Assembly: GCF_001021385.1 (NCBI RefSeq)
Contig: NZ_CP011773.1
Coordinates: 4,836,001 to 4,900,000 of the forward strand
Length of the DNA: 64,000 nt
Reading direction: 5' to 3'
Source: Mycobacterium sp. EPa45
GTDB lineage: Bacteria > Actinomycetota > Actinomycetes > Mycobacteriales > Mycobacteriaceae
Shown: piece after piece, positions 50,384-60,587 of the stretch
Layout of the letters: the number at the start of each line of letters is the position of its first letter
How positions within the stretch are numbered: position 1 is the first letter of the stretch
The notes under the pieces: generated by a model
Told to the model about the DNA's origin: nothing
What the model saw: only the letters and a program-made list of their open reading frames with translations
Database searches by the model: none
Program-made: the position numbers and the translations under genes

Positions 50384-50407
50384 GGTTACACTCCTACCCT
50401 TTCAGTC

Positions 50408-51715
50408 ATGGCGTCGGTGAACAGGGTGTACGCGGCGCGGCTGGCGGGGCTGGTCGTGCTGGGACCGGACGGAGAATCACTCGGCCGGGTTCGTGATGTC
50501 GTGATCAGTATGAGCATCGTCCGCCAGCAGCCGCGCGTCCTCGGCCTGGTCGTCGAAATGCTTACTCGCCGAAGAATTTTCGTTCCCATTCTGCGGGTCA
50601 CCGCGATCGAACCGAACGCCGTCACGCTCAACACCGGCAACGTGTCACTGCGCCGTTTCGCGCAGCGCCCCGGCGAGGTGCTGGTGCTCGGGCAGGTTCT
50701 CGACAGCCGTGTGCGCGTCAACGATCCCGAGCTGCCGCAGATGTCCGGTGTGGACGTGATCGTGGTGGATCTGGGTATCGAGCAGAGTCGCTCGCGGGAC
50801 TGGGTGGTCACCCGGGTGGCGGTGCGCAGCCACCGTCGGTTGGGCCGGCGCTCGACGATTCAGGTCGTGGACTGGCACAACGTGCATGGGCTGACGCCGT
50901 CGGCGCTGTCCATGCCGGGCCAGGGCGTGGCTCAGCTGCTTCATCAGTTCGAGGGCCAGCGCCCAATCGAGGTGGCCGACGCCATCCGTGATCTGCCGGC
51001 CAAGCGCCGCACCGAGTTGATCAACGCACTCGACGACGAGCGGCTGGCCGATGTCCTGCAGGAGCTGCCCGAGGACGACCAGACCGTTCTGCTGTTGCAG
51101 CTGGACACCGAGCGCGCCGCCGACGTCCTGGAGGCCATGGATCCCGACGACGCCGCCGACTTGCTGGGTGTGTTGAATCCGACCGAGGCCGAGGTGCTGC
51201 TGCGCCGGATGGACCCCGAGGATTCCGAGCCGGTGCGACGACTGCTGAGCCACTCGCCCGACACCGCCGGCGGTCTGATGACGTCCAATCCGGTGGTGCT
51301 CGCACCCGACACCACGGTGGCCGAGGCCCTGGCCCGGGTGCGTGACCCCGACCTGACGCCGGCGCTGGCGTCGCTGGTGTTCGTGGTGCGGCCGCCGACG
51401 GCCACCCCCACCGGCCGCTACCTGGGCTGCGTGCACCTGCAGGCGTTGCTGCGCGAACCGCCCGCCAACCTGGTCAGCGGCATCGTCGACACCGACCTGC
51501 CCAGCTGCACCCCGAACACGTCGCTGGCCGGGGTCACGCGCTACTTCGCCGCCTATAACCTGGTCTGCGGTCCAGTGGTCGACGAGGAGAACCATCTGCT
51601 CGGCGCGGTCACCGTCGACGACGTGCTCGACCATCTGCTGCCCGACGACTGGCGGGAGAGCATGGAGGATCCGCAACTGTCCGACGGGGTGATCGGCGCA
51701 GAGGGGACGACATGA
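50408..51715 (+). CDS. MgtE-like intracellular domain protein without channel (Rv1232c type)
   Basis: 435 residues from the ATG at 50408. A PRC-barrel-like N-terminal segment (ARLAGLVVLGPDGESLGRVRDVV) comes first. A MgtE N-type helical repeat domain follows (LPAKRRTELINALDDERLADVLQELPEDDQ, LEAMDPDDAADLLGVLNPTEAEVLL), then a CBS pair (MTSNPVVLAPDTTVAEAL, AVTVDDVLDHLLPDDW). The membrane channel half of MgtE is absent, so it is probably a Mg2+-sensing or regulatory subunit. It may gate the DUF1003 protein encoded next (ATGA overlap). Confidence 0.85.
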   Translation: MASVNRVYAARLAGLVVLGPDGESLGRVRDVVISMSIVRQQPRVLGLVVEMLTRRRIFVPILRVTAIEPNAVTLNTGNVSLRRFAQRPGEVLVLGQVLDSRVRVNDPELPQMSGVDVIVVDLGIEQSRSRDWVVTRVAVRSHRRLGRRSTIQVVDWHNVHGLTPSALSMPGQGVAQLLHQFEGQRPIEVADAIRDLPAKRRTELINALDDERLADVLQELPEDDQTVLLLQLDTERAADVLEAMDPDDAADLLGVLNPTEAEVLLRRMDPEDSEPVRRLLSHSPDTAGGLMTSNPVVLAPDTTVAEALARVRDPDLTPALASLVFVVRPPTATPTGRYLGCVHLQALLREPPANLVSGIVDTDLPSCTPNTSLAGVTRYFAAYNLVCGPVVDEENHLLGAVTVDDVLDHLLPDDWRESMEDPQLSDGVIGAEGTT

Positions 51716-52266
51716 GCGACCTGTCCGCGCGCCAACGCCTCGATACACCGCGCAACTCGCGGCGGCTGTCGTTCAACTTCGACCCCGAGGCGGTCGGCCG
51801 GTTCAGTGAATCGATCGCGCGCTTCCTCGGCACCGGGCGCTACCTTGCCTGGCAGACGATCATCGTCATCGTCTGGATCTGCCTGAATCTGTTCGCGGTG
51901 CGCTGGCGATGGGACCCCTACCCGTTCATCCTGCTCAACCTGGCGTTCTCTACTCAGGCCGCCTACGCCGCGCCCCTGATCCTGTTGGCCCAGAACCGGC
52001 AGGAGAACCGCGACAAGGTCTCGCTCGAGGAAGACCGCCGGCGCGCTCAGCAGACGAAGGCCGACACCGAGTTCCTGGCCCGTGAGCTGGCCTCGCTGCG
52101 GTTGGCGGTCGGTGAGGTGGCCACCCGCGACTACCTTCGCCGCGAACTCGAGGAGGTGCGCGAGTTGCTGGAAGCGTTGCGCGCCGACAGTGCCGGCAAG
52201 GCCAAGGACGGTTCCGAGCGCAAGTCGAAAAAGCCCCGACCGCCTGTCGAGGAAGCGAGTTCGTGA
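51712..52266 (+). CDS. DUF1003 membrane protein (Rv1231c type)
   Basis: 184 residues, start overlapping the MgtE-like stop. Two membrane helices (WQTIIVIVWICLNLF and FILLNLAFSTQAAYAAPLILLAQN), with the DUF1003 signature WDPYPFILLNL and RQENRDKV. A charged coiled-coil C-terminus follows (RDYLRRELEEVRELLEALR). Function unknown; the conserved pairing with the MgtE-like protein suggests a shared ion-related complex. Its stop lies inside the first MtrA-like box of the next promoter. Confidence 0.88.
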   Translation: MSDLSARQRLDTPRNSRRLSFNFDPEAVGRFSESIARFLGTGRYLAWQTIIVIVWICLNLFAVRWRWDPYPFILLNLAFSTQAAYAAPLILLAQNRQENRDKVSLEEDRRRAQQTKADTEFLARELASLRLAVGEVATRDYLRRELEEVRELLEALRADSAGKAKDGSERKSKKPRPPVEEASS

Positions 52267-52326
52267 CAAAGGTGACCATTGGATACCACTGAGGTCACAA
52301 AGGTATGTATGGTGACTTGGTTCACA
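52263..52326 (+). promoter_or_regulatory. Cluster of MtrA-box-like repeats
   Basis: GTGACAAAGGTGACC (52263-52277), GTCACAAAGGT (52294-52304) and GTGACTTGGTTCACA (52312-52326) are variants of the GTNAC-N4-GTNAC direct repeat recognised by the response regulator MtrA. They lie 29-92 bp before the transglycosylase start. A -10-like TATGGT is at 52308-52313, within the cluster. Confidence 0.55.
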
Positions 52327-52354
52327 CAGGCAGGCATTATCTGAGGACGGGCGA

Positions 52355-53554
52355 GTGGGCATAGGGAACCGCGTCAGCCGGATGGTGCGGAAGCCTGCGT
52401 TCGGAATTGCTGTGCTCACCCCGGTCGTACTTGCCGGAGCGGTCAGCGCATCCCCCGACCTGCCGCACGCGCCGGTCGTCGGCAAAGAGGTCATGCCGCT
52501 CGCGGCCGTCTCGCCGCAAGTCGACACCTCCGGTGTCACCGTGGTCGCTTTGACCAAGCAGCCCACCAATTTTCACTTCGCCGCGGCCACCCCGTCGGCA
52601 CCGCCGCCGGCGATGGTGGTGAGCTCGATGGGCTCCATGCGCATCCCCGCGGTGCCGCTGGCCGCCTATCGCAATGCCGAGCAGGCGATGTCGGTGGCCG
52701 CGCCGGGCTGCGGGTTGAGCTGGAATCTGCTGGCCGGGATCGGCCGCATCGAATCCATGCACGCCAACGGCGGCGCCACCGACGCGCGGGGAACCGCGAT
52801 CAGCCCGATCTACGGCCCCACGCTGGACGGCACCCTGTCGGGTAACGAGGTGATCGTGCAGACCGTCCAGGCCGGCCGGCCGGTGTTTGCACGGGCGATG
52901 GGACCCATGCAGTTCCTGCCGGGCACCTGGTCGCGCTACGCCGCCGACGGTGACGGAGACGGTAAGGCCGACCCGCAGAACGTCTATGACGCGGCCCTGG
53001 CCGCGGCCCGCTACCTGTGCAGCGGTGGGTTGAATCTGCGCAACCAGTCGCAGGTACTGACCGCGATCCTGCGGTACAACAACTCGATGGCGTACGCCCA
53101 GAACGTGCTGGGCTGGGCCGCGGCCTATGCCACGGGCGTCGAGCCGATCAACCTGCCGCCGATCGTCGGGCCCGCCCCCGCCCTGGGCGACGCGCACCTG
53201 GAGAACCCGGAGGGCTTGGGCCCGGGCCTGCCTCTCAACGCGATCGGGCTGCCGCCGACCGACCCGCTGGCACAGGTCAACCTGGGCAACACCGAGACCG
53301 CTGGATCGCTGGCGCTCGGCCCGCTTCCCGGTCCGGCCAGCGCGCTGCCGTCGCTGCCGTGCCAGGTGATCTGCCTGGGTTCGCAGGCTCCCCCGCCGGT
53401 GACGGCACAGTCGCAGGCGGTTCCGGAAGCCCCGCCGGCGTGGCAGCCGCCGTGGATGGCGCCGCCCCCGCCGCCGGCGCCTGAGCCCGTCGCAGAGGTC
53501 CCGGTGGTGTCGCTGCCGGCCGTGCACGGTGCGCTGCCGGGCCCGGCCAGCTAG
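52355..53554 (+). CDS. Secreted lytic transglycosylase, SLT type (Rv1230c type)
   Basis: 399 residues from the GTG at 52355 with GAGGA upstream. The N-terminal signal/anchor segment ([17 protein letters not shown]) leads outside. A lysozyme-like lytic transglycosylase domain covers ~100-260: catalytic-type Glu in GIGRIESMH and AMGPMQFLPGTWSRYAADGDGDGK. The C-terminal ~120 residues are Pro-rich and unstructured. It cleaves peptidoglycan glycan strands. The preceding repeats place it in the probable MtrA regulon of cell-wall hydrolases. Confidence 0.9.
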   Translation: MGIGNRVSRMVRKPAFGIAVLTPVVLAGAVSASPDLPHAPVVGKEVMPLAAVSPQVDTSGVTVVALTKQPTNFHFAAATPSAPPPAMVVSSMGSMRIPAVPLAAYRNAEQAMSVAAPGCGLSWNLLAGIGRIESMHANGGATDARGTAISPIYGPTLDGTLSGNEVIVQTVQAGRPVFARAMGPMQFLPGTWSRYAADGDGDGKADPQNVYDAALAAARYLCSGGLNLRNQSQVLTAILRYNNSMAYAQNVLGWAAAYATGVEPINLPPIVGPAPALGDAHLENPEGLGPGLPLNAIGLPPTDPLAQVNLGNTETAGSLALGPLPGPASALPSLPCQVICLGSQAPPPVTAQSQAVPEAPPAWQPPWMAPPPPPAPEPVAEVPVVSLPAVHGALPGPAS

Positions 53555-53583
53555 TTGCACCGCGCCGCCTAGACTCGGCGCTG

Positions 53584-54729
53584 ATGTCCGAACAGAAGAA
53601 CGAGCTGCAGACCCAGGTGCGCATCGCGCTGGGCAAAGTCATCGATCCCGAGCTGCGCAAGCCGATCACCGAGCTCAACATGGTCAAGAGCATCGAGGTC
53701 GGCGACGACGGCGCCGTGCACGTCGAGGTCTACCTCACCACCTCCGCGTGCCCGAAGAAGACCGAGATCACCGAACGGGTGACGCAGGCCGTCGCCGACG
53801 TGCCGGGCACCGCGGCGGTGACCGTCGCCCTGGATGTGATGAACGACGAGCAGCGCACCGAACTGCGCAAGCAGCTGCGCGGCGACGCGGCCGAGCCGGT
53901 GATCCCGTTCGCCCAGCCGGGCTCGCTGACCCGCGTCTACGCGGTCGCCTCCGGTAAGGGCGGCGTGGGCAAGTCGAGCGTGACGGTCAACCTGGCCGCG
54001 GCGCTGGCCGCCCGCGGGCTGTCGGTCGGAGTGCTCGATGCCGACATCTACGGCCACTCGGTGCCGCGCATGATGGGCACCGACGAGCGCCCCACCCAGG
54101 TCGAGTCGATGATCCTGCCGCCGATCGCCCACGACGTGAAGGTGATCTCGATCGCCCAGTTCACCCAGGGCAATGCACCGGTGGTGTGGCGCGGTCCGAT
54201 GCTGCACCGGGCGCTGCAGCAGTTCCTCGCCGACGTGTACTGGGGCGATCTCGACGTGCTGCTGCTCGACCTGCCGCCGGGTACCGGTGATGTGGCGATC
54301 TCGGTGGCTCAGCTGATTCCGGGCGCGGAGATCCTAGTGGTGACGACGCCGCAGCTCGCGGCCGCCGAGGTGGCCGAACGTGCGGGCGCGATCGCGCTGC
54401 AGACCAGACAGCGCATCGTGGGCGTGGTCGAGAACATGTCCGGGCTGCTGATGCCCGACGGCACGACGATGCAGATCTTCGGTGAGGGTGGCGGCCGCCA
54501 GGTTGCCGAAAGCCTCACCCGGTCCATCGGCGCCGACGTGCCGCTGCTCGGGCAGGTACCGCTGGATCCTGCGCTGGTGGAAGCCGGCGATTCCGGTGTA
54601 CCGCTGGTCCTTTCAGCGCCAGACTCGGCGGCCGGCAAGGAGCTGCGCGGTATCGCCGACAAGTTGGCGGCGCGGCGACGCGGCCTGGCCGGGATGTCAC
54701 TGGGCTTGGACACCACCCGCCACGGCTGA
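53584..54729 (+). CDS. mrp: Mrp/NBP35-type Fe-S carrier ATPase
   Basis: 381 residues. An N-terminal DUF59/MIP18 domain (LGKVIDPELRKPITELNMV, CPKKTEI) precedes the Mrp ATPase with deviant Walker A GKGGVGKS (124-131), VLDADIYGHS and LDLPPGTGD. It handles Fe-S clusters for delivery to target proteins. The C-terminal CxxC that bridges clusters in typical Mrp is missing: the region reads ENMSGLLMPDGTTM. It matches Rv1229c by position and is tail-to-tail with tatB, 4 bp apart. Confidence 0.93.
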   Translation: MSEQKNELQTQVRIALGKVIDPELRKPITELNMVKSIEVGDDGAVHVEVYLTTSACPKKTEITERVTQAVADVPGTAAVTVALDVMNDEQRTELRKQLRGDAAEPVIPFAQPGSLTRVYAVASGKGGVGKSSVTVNLAAALAARGLSVGVLDADIYGHSVPRMMGTDERPTQVESMILPPIAHDVKVISIAQFTQGNAPVVWRGPMLHRALQQFLADVYWGDLDVLLLDLPPGTGDVAISVAQLIPGAEILVVTTPQLAAAEVAERAGAIALQTRQRIVGVVENMSGLLMPDGTTMQIFGEGGGRQVAESLTRSIGADVPLLGQVPLDPALVEAGDSGVPLVLSAPDSAAGKELRGIADKLAARRRGLAGMSLGLDTTRHG

Positions 54730-54733
54730 GCTA

Positions 54734-55159
54734 CTAGGTCGCGTCGGCGTCGAACGGCGCAGGCGTGCCGGGCGGTAGCGGCTCGGGCTTGGGTGCCACC
54801 GCTTGCGGCGGCGGCGCGCTGTGCGGCTTCACCGCGTCTGAGGTCGTCCCAGCGGCTCCGGGCGACTGGAATGCCTCGCCGATCCACGAATCATCGCCGT
54901 CAAGAAGGTGTTTCGTCAGCGCGGCTCGCGGCGTCATGCCGCGCAGTTTTTGCAGCTCGCTCAATGGCTGACGCAGATCCTCGAACTCGGGCCCGAGGTC
55001 CTCGCGCAGTTGGGTGGTGGCGCCGCTGATGTAGTCACGGGCCTGCCGCAACGAGTTCGACGTCCACCGGATGGCGCCGGGCAGGCGCTCCGGGCCGAGA
55101 ACCACCAGCCCGATGACAAGGAGCACGAGCATCTCGCCCCAACCGACGTTGGCGAACAT
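54734..55159 (-). CDS. tatB: Twin-arginine translocase subunit TatB
   Basis: 141 residues. The N-terminal membrane helix and hinge [27 protein letters not shown] are diagnostic. An amphipathic helix follows ([20 protein letters not shown]), then a Pro-rich tail. It receives folded Tat substrates in the plasma membrane. It is encoded just downstream of htrA on the same strand, as in M. tuberculosis (Rv1224). Confidence 0.93.
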   Translation of the reverse strand: MFANVGWGEMLVLLVIGLVVLGPERLPGAIRWTSNSLRQARDYISGATTQLREDLGPEFEDLRQPLSELQKLRGMTPRAALTKHLLDGDDSWIGEAFQSPGAAGTTSDAVKPHSAPPPQAVAPKPEPLPPGTPAPFDADAT

Positions 55160-55163
55160 CGCG

Positions 55164-56669
<1,506 letters not shown>

Positions 56670-56739
56670 CTATCCAAGCGCTCAGCGGCGAGCGCGCGCT
56701 ATGGGACCGAGCACGTTCTTGCTCGATTTCACATCCACC

Positions 56740-57144
56740 CTACCGGCGCTTACGCCGACTACGGTCCGTGCCGTCAGCTAACTGATCGGCGAGTCCGGAC
56801 TGCGGGGCCGGCGGCTCGTCCGGCGCCGACTGCGGGATCTGGGACAACAGTCCCAACAGGCTGCTCGGCATGCTGATCGGAAGGGAATCCCGCAGCGCCG
56901 TGCGCGCCTGCGTCTGACCCTCCACCTCGGCCGCGCACTCCGGGCACAGCGACAGGTGGTGCGCCGCCCGCAGATAGGACTTCATCCGCAGCTCACCGTC
57001 GACATAGGCGGCGATGGCTTCGATCGACAGGTGCTCGGTGGAGCCGAACTGGCGCGGTGCCCCGATGGGCGCGTCACTCTGGGAAGCGAACTGGGAGGGC
57101 AGCCAGGAAAACGCTCGACGGAACATGTGTCCACGGTCGACCAT
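56740..57144 (-). CDS. rseA: Zinc-containing anti-sigma factor RseA
   Basis: 134 residues from the ATG at 57144, seven bases after GAGAGGAG; the adjacent GTG at 57147 is too close. ZAS-type anti-sigma motif His63-x3-Cys67-x2-Cys70 in AHHLSLCPEC, preceded by the AAYVDGEL helix. It binds and inhibits SigE; in M. tuberculosis (Rv1222) phosphorylation by PknB and ClpCP proteolysis, or oxidation, release SigE. There is no membrane helix. It lies between sigE and htrA on the same strand. Confidence 0.92.
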   Translation of the reverse strand: MVDRGHMFRRAFSWLPSQFASQSDAPIGAPRQFGSTEHLSIEAIAAYVDGELRMKSYLRAAHHLSLCPECAAEVEGQTQARTALRDSLPISMPSSLLGLLSQIPQSAPDEPPAPQSGLADQLADGTDRSRRKRR

Positions 57145-57287
57145 CACTGCGCTCCTCTCGGTTCGCGTCGGCAGCGTCGCAGGCCGTAGTTGCCATGGCC
57201 GGCGCGGCGCGCCGCTAGATCGAATGTAGCGCGCGCAGCCCTCGGCGACATGACATGACGGCCACAGTTTGGCCGCTGCCTGCTCGT

Positions 57288-58061
57288 CTAGGCCGATTCG
57301 GCGGTGAAGTCAGCCAGCCCCTGCTGGCCGGAGTGGGCCGCCAGGTATTCGCGCAGCGCCTGCCGGCCTCGGTGGATGCGGCTGCGGACGGTGCCCAGCT
57401 TGACCCCGAGCGTCGCACCGATCTCCTCGTAGGACAGACCTTCGATGTCACACAAGACGACGGCGGCGCGGAACTCCGGCGCCAGCGAATCCAGCGCGGC
57501 CTGCAAATCCGGGCCCAGCCGCGAGTCGTGGTAGATCTGCTCGGGGTTGGGCTCGTCGGCCGGCACCCGGTCGTAGTCCTCGGGCAGCGCTTCCATCCGG
57601 ATGCGGCCGCGACGGCGCACCATGTCGAGGAAGAGGTTCGTGGTGATGCGGTGCAGCCAGCCCTCGAACGTGCCGGGCTGATAGTTCTGCACGGAACGGA
57701 ACACTCGGATGAAGGTCTCCTGGGTGAGGTCCTCAGCATCCTGCTGGCTGCCCGACAGGCGGTAGGCCAGTCGGTACACCCGGTCGGCGTGCTGACGCAC
57801 CAGCTCGTCCCAGGACGGCATGGCCGTCCGGTCACCGGTTGCGTCGAACACCGCAGTGCCCTGCAGTTCCTCGGACGGCTCAACCCACTCGGCTTCCCCA
57901 TATTGCTCGGGGTGCGACATATGCGCCGGAGCCATCAATGTGGTGGTCGTCGGATCCTCCTGGTTGACCTGCGTCGACGGCTGACTGCCGTCGACCGCAT
58001 CAAGCCTGACAACGCGACCGTTGTCGGGCATATTCCCCGACCAGCGGGGGCTCTGTTCCAT
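57288..58061 (-). CDS. sigE: ECF sigma factor SigE
   Basis: 257 residues from the ATG at 58061. Region 2 contains [22 protein letters not shown] and [20 protein letters not shown]; region 4 contains [37 protein letters not shown]. The first ~85 residues are variable, as in M. tuberculosis SigE (Rv1221), where alternative starts occur; internal Met candidates here are at MPDN and MAPAHMS. It drives the envelope-stress response (surface stress, heat). It is co-oriented with rseA and htrA. Confidence 0.95.
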   Translation of the reverse strand: MEQSPRWSGNMPDNGRVVRLDAVDGSQPSTQVNQEDPTTTTLMAPAHMSHPEQYGEAEWVEPSEELQGTAVFDATGDRTAMPSWDELVRQHADRVYRLAYRLSGSQQDAEDLTQETFIRVFRSVQNYQPGTFEGWLHRITTNLFLDMVRRRGRIRMEALPEDYDRVPADEPNPEQIYHDSRLGPDLQAALDSLAPEFRAAVVLCDIEGLSYEEIGATLGVKLGTVRSRIHRGRQALREYLAAHSGQQGLADFTAESA

Positions 58062-58068
58062 GCCCGCT

Positions 58069-58097
58069 ACCGTTCCCCACAGCCGTGGGGGAACGGT
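58069..58097 (-). promoter_or_regulatory. Stem-loop just upstream of sigE
   Basis: ACCGTTCCCC pairs perfectly with GGGGAACGGT, 10-bp arms around a 9-base loop, ending eight bases before the sigE ATG. In the leader RNA this hairpin would sit on the ribosome-binding region. GGGGAAC also resembles an ECF -35 element, but it is too close to the start to act as one for this gene. Confidence 0.5.
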
Positions 58098-58099
58098 TT

Positions 58100-58150
58100 G
58101 AGCTAACTAAGGTTTGACTAAGAAATACTTTTGTTATTGTTTTGTGTCCA
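58100..58150. promoter_or_regulatory. AT-rich sigE promoter region
   Basis: An AT-rich stretch in otherwise GC-rich DNA (aactaaggtttgactaagaa, then TACTTTTGTTATTGTTTTG) directly behind the hairpin. It probably holds the main sigE promoter reading leftward and possibly regulator sites. A TTGACT at 58112-58117 on the + strand has no well-spaced -10 box. Confidence 0.4.
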
Positions 58151-58268
58151 GCTCTTTCACTGCTGGACGGCGCGTCACCCTTGACGGCCGGCACCGGTGT
58201 GTTGAGCCGGCCGGTTCGGTACTCCCGGCACCCGGGCGCGCCTGCCCACTCGTCGATCCAAGTGCGCC

Positions 58269-58274
58269 TACGCT
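58269..58274 (+). promoter_or_regulatory. -10 box for a leaderless methyltransferase transcript
   Basis: TACGCT (TANNNT) ends seven bases before the ATG at 58282, so transcription should begin at or next to the start codon. No ribosome site precedes the ATG, consistent with a leaderless message, common in mycobacteria. Confidence 0.55.
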
Positions 58275-58281
58275 GCTGAGA

Positions 58282-58947
58282 ATGGCCACTACCGAGGACC
58301 AATCAGGCCAGCCGGAGGTCAGTCGCGCCGACCGGATCCTCGCCCATGCCGAGGGTTCGATTTCCGAGGACGCCATCGTCGCGGCCGCCCGGGAGCGGGC
58401 GGTGGACGCGGGCGCCGGAGCGGTGACACCGGCTGTTGGCGCGCTGCTCAGCGTACTGGCACGGCTGTCCGGGGGCAAAGCGGTCGTCGAGGTGGGGACC
58501 GGGACCGGCGTCAGCGGGCTGTGGCTGCTGTCCGGCATGCGCGAAGACGGCGTCCTGACCACCATCGACATCGAGCCCGAGCACCAGCGCCTCGCCAAGC
58601 AGGCGTTCAACGAAGCGGGGATCGGCCCGTCGCGCACCCGCCTGATCGCCGGACGGGCCCAGGAGGTCCTCACCAGGCTCGCCGACGAGTCGTATGACCT
58701 GGTGTTTCTTGATGCCGCCCCATCGGACCACGCTGATTTCATCGTCGAAGGCATCCGCCTGCTGCGCCCCGGTGGCGCGATCGTCGTGCATCGCTCGGCC
58801 CTCGGCGGTCGCGCCGGTGATCCGGCGGCCAACGACGCCGAGGTCACGGCGGTGCGGGAGGCCGCCCGCCTGATCGCCGAAGACGAGCGCCTCACCCCGG
58901 TGCTGATTCCGCTGGGCGACGGCCTGCTCGTCGCCGCCCGCGACTGA
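58282..58947 (+). CDS. O-methyltransferase (Rv1220c type)
   Basis: 221 residues from the ATG at 58282; the frame is open 168 bases upstream but homology starts here. Class-I SAM fold of the catechol O-methyltransferase-like family: [20 protein letters not shown] (SAM loop), [32 protein letters not shown] (metal-type Asp). It corresponds to Rv1220c, divergent from sigE. The substrate is unknown. Confidence 0.9.
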   Translation: MATTEDQSGQPEVSRADRILAHAEGSISEDAIVAAARERAVDAGAGAVTPAVGALLSVLARLSGGKAVVEVGTGTGVSGLWLLSGMREDGVLTTIDIEPEHQRLAKQAFNEAGIGPSRTRLIAGRAQEVLTRLADESYDLVFLDAAPSDHADFIVEGIRLLRPGGAIVVHRSALGGRAGDPAANDAEVTAVREAARLIAEDERLTPVLIPLGDGLLVAARD

Positions 58948-58994
58948 GTTCTTCTTTTCTCCCGGCCGGGTCGGGGTTGATGCTTGACCGACGA

Positions 58995-59030
58995 TTGAAC
59001 AGGTGTTTAGCATCCTAAACATGCGTTCAA
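58995..59030. promoter_or_regulatory. 36-bp nested palindrome over the TetR start codon
   Basis: Outer arms TTGAAC (58995-59000) and GTTCAA (59025-59030) and inner arms TGTTTAG (59004-59010) and CTAAACA (59015-59021) share one exact centre. The inner right arm includes the A of the ATG at 59021. Almost certainly the operator for the TetR protein it precedes. Confidence 0.75.
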
Positions 59031-59698
59031 CGGACCTCACGACTGTGGCCCGGATCCGTGATGCGGCCATCGAGCTGTTCGGCGCGCGCGGATTCGACGT
59101 CGGGGTGCGCGCGATCGCGGAGGCCGCGGGTGTCAGCCCCGGACTGGTGATCCACCACTTCGGGTCGAAGGACGGGCTGCGCCGAGCCTGCGACGACTAC
59201 ATCGCCGAAGAGGTTCGCAGCGAGAAGTCCGAAACGATCCGCTCCAGCGATCCCGCCACCTGGCTGGCCGCGGCGGCCGACATCGAGTCGTTCGCGCCGA
59301 TGATGGCGTACCTGGTGCGCAGTATGCAGACCGGTGGAGAACTGGCCCGGAACCTGTGGCGCACGATGTTCGCAGGAGTCGAAGGCTATCTCGACGACGG
59401 GGTCCGAGCCGGCACCATCAAGCCCAGCCGCGACCCGGCCGCCCGGGCGAAGTATCTGGGTATGGCCGGCGGCGGCGCCTTCCTGCTCTACCTCCAATTG
59501 CACGACAACCCAACGGATTTGCGAGCCGTTCTACACGACTACGCCAACGAGATGATGCTGCCGGCCCTCGAGATATACACCGAAGGCCTGCTCACCGATT
59601 CGACGATGTTCGACAGCTTCGCGGCACACGGCGAAATTGTGACCCACACCGAGGGAGAACAAGATGACGACAGCATCGGCACCGACGGCGCGCACTGA
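59021..59698 (+). CDS. TetR-family repressor of the ABC exporter (Rv1219c type)
   Basis: 225 residues from the ATG at 59021 (MRSTDLTT), chosen over an in-frame GTG-type start at 59003 because homology to Rv1219c begins there and the operator spans it. The helix-turn-helix [12 protein letters not shown] plus [21 protein letters not shown] is very like Rv1219c. The C-terminal ligand domain retains [17 protein letters not shown]. It should repress its own operon, which includes the downstream exporter genes. The 3' end overlaps the ATPase gene by 35 bp. Confidence 0.9.
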   Translation: MRSTDLTTVARIRDAAIELFGARGFDVGVRAIAEAAGVSPGLVIHHFGSKDGLRRACDDYIAEEVRSEKSETIRSSDPATWLAAAADIESFAPMMAYLVRSMQTGGELARNLWRTMFAGVEGYLDDGVRAGTIKPSRDPAARAKYLGMAGGGAFLLYLQLHDNPTDLRAVLHDYANEMMLPALEIYTEGLLTDSTMFDSFAAHGEIVTHTEGEQDDDSIGTDGAH

Positions 59699-60587
59699 CA
59701 CCGCCGCCGTCGAAATTCAGGGGCTGGTAAAGACTTTCGGCCGGACACGCGCCCTGGACGGGATGGACCTGACCGTCCGGGCAGGGTCGGTCGCGGGATT
59801 CCTGGGCCCCAACGGCGCGGGAAAGTCCACGACCATCCGAATCCTGTTGGGACTGCTGCGCGCCGACGGCGGGCATGTGCGGTTGCTCGGCGGCGACCCG
59901 TGGCGCGACGCGGTGGCGCTGCATCGGCGGATCGCCTACGTGCCGGGCGATGTGACGCTGTGGCCGAACCTGACCGGTGGGCAGGTGATCGACTTCCTCT
60001 GCGCCCTGCGCGGCGGTGCGGATCCGCGTCGGCGCGACCAGCTGATCGAGCGCTTCGAACTCGACCCGCACAAGAAGTCCCGCACGTATTCGAAGGGCAA
60101 CCGCCAGAAGGTTGCGCTGGTCGCGGCCTTCGCCACCGACGCCGACATCTACATCCTCGATGAACCCACATCGGGCCTCGACCCGCTGATGGAGAACGTC
60201 TTTCAGCAGTGCGTGCAGGAGGTGGCTCGTCGCGGCGCGGCAGTCCTGCTATCCAGCCACGTCCTCGCCGAGGTCGAAAAAGTCTGTGACACAGTCACAA
60301 TCATTCGGGCCGGCCGCACCGTCCAATCCGGATCGCTGGCCCAGCTGCAGCATCTGATGCGCACCACAGTGACGGCACGTACCCGCCGTGACCCAACCGT
60401 GGTCACCCGATGGCCGGGCTTGCACGAGGTGGACATCGTCGACGGACAGGTCCGGTTCACGGTCGGTCGCGACGTGCTGGACGCGACGATGTCGCACCTC
60501 ACCCAGCTGGGCCTCGTCGACCTCACCGTGTCACCGGCGTCATTGGAAGACCTGTTTCTGCGCGAATACCGGACTCCGGCGCAATGA
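59664..60587 (+). CDS. ABC exporter ATPase (Rv1218c type)
   Basis: 307 residues. Walker [10 protein letters not shown] (about 49-57), signature YSKGNRQKV (a SKGN variant of LSGGQ, usual in drug-efflux/DrrA-like ATPases), Walker [13 protein letters not shown], then the H-loop [11 protein letters not shown]. It powers the permease encoded next (ATGA overlap). In M. tuberculosis Rv1218c-Rv1217c is reported to export several drug classes under Rv1219c control. Confidence 0.92.
   Translation: MTTASAPTARTDTAAVEIQGLVKTFGRTRALDGMDLTVRAGSVAGFLGPNGAGKSTTIRILLGLLRADGGHVRLLGGDPWRDAVALHRRIAYVPGDVTLWPNLTGGQVIDFLCALRGGADPRRRDQLIERFELDPHKKSRTYSKGNRQKVALVAAFATDADIYILDEPTSGLDPLMENVFQQCVQEVARRGAAVLLSSHVLAEVEKVCDTVTIIRAGRTVQSGSLAQLQHLMRTTVTARTRRDPTVVTRWPGLHEVDIVDGQVRFTVGRDVLDATMSHLTQLGLVDLTVSPASLEDLFLREYRTPAQ

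Noticed and set aside
58112..58135. Rightward promoter TTGACT/TATTGT for the methyltransferase
   Set aside because: Spacing is 15 bases and the site lies about 150 bp from the gene, which has a better leaderless -10 box at 58269.
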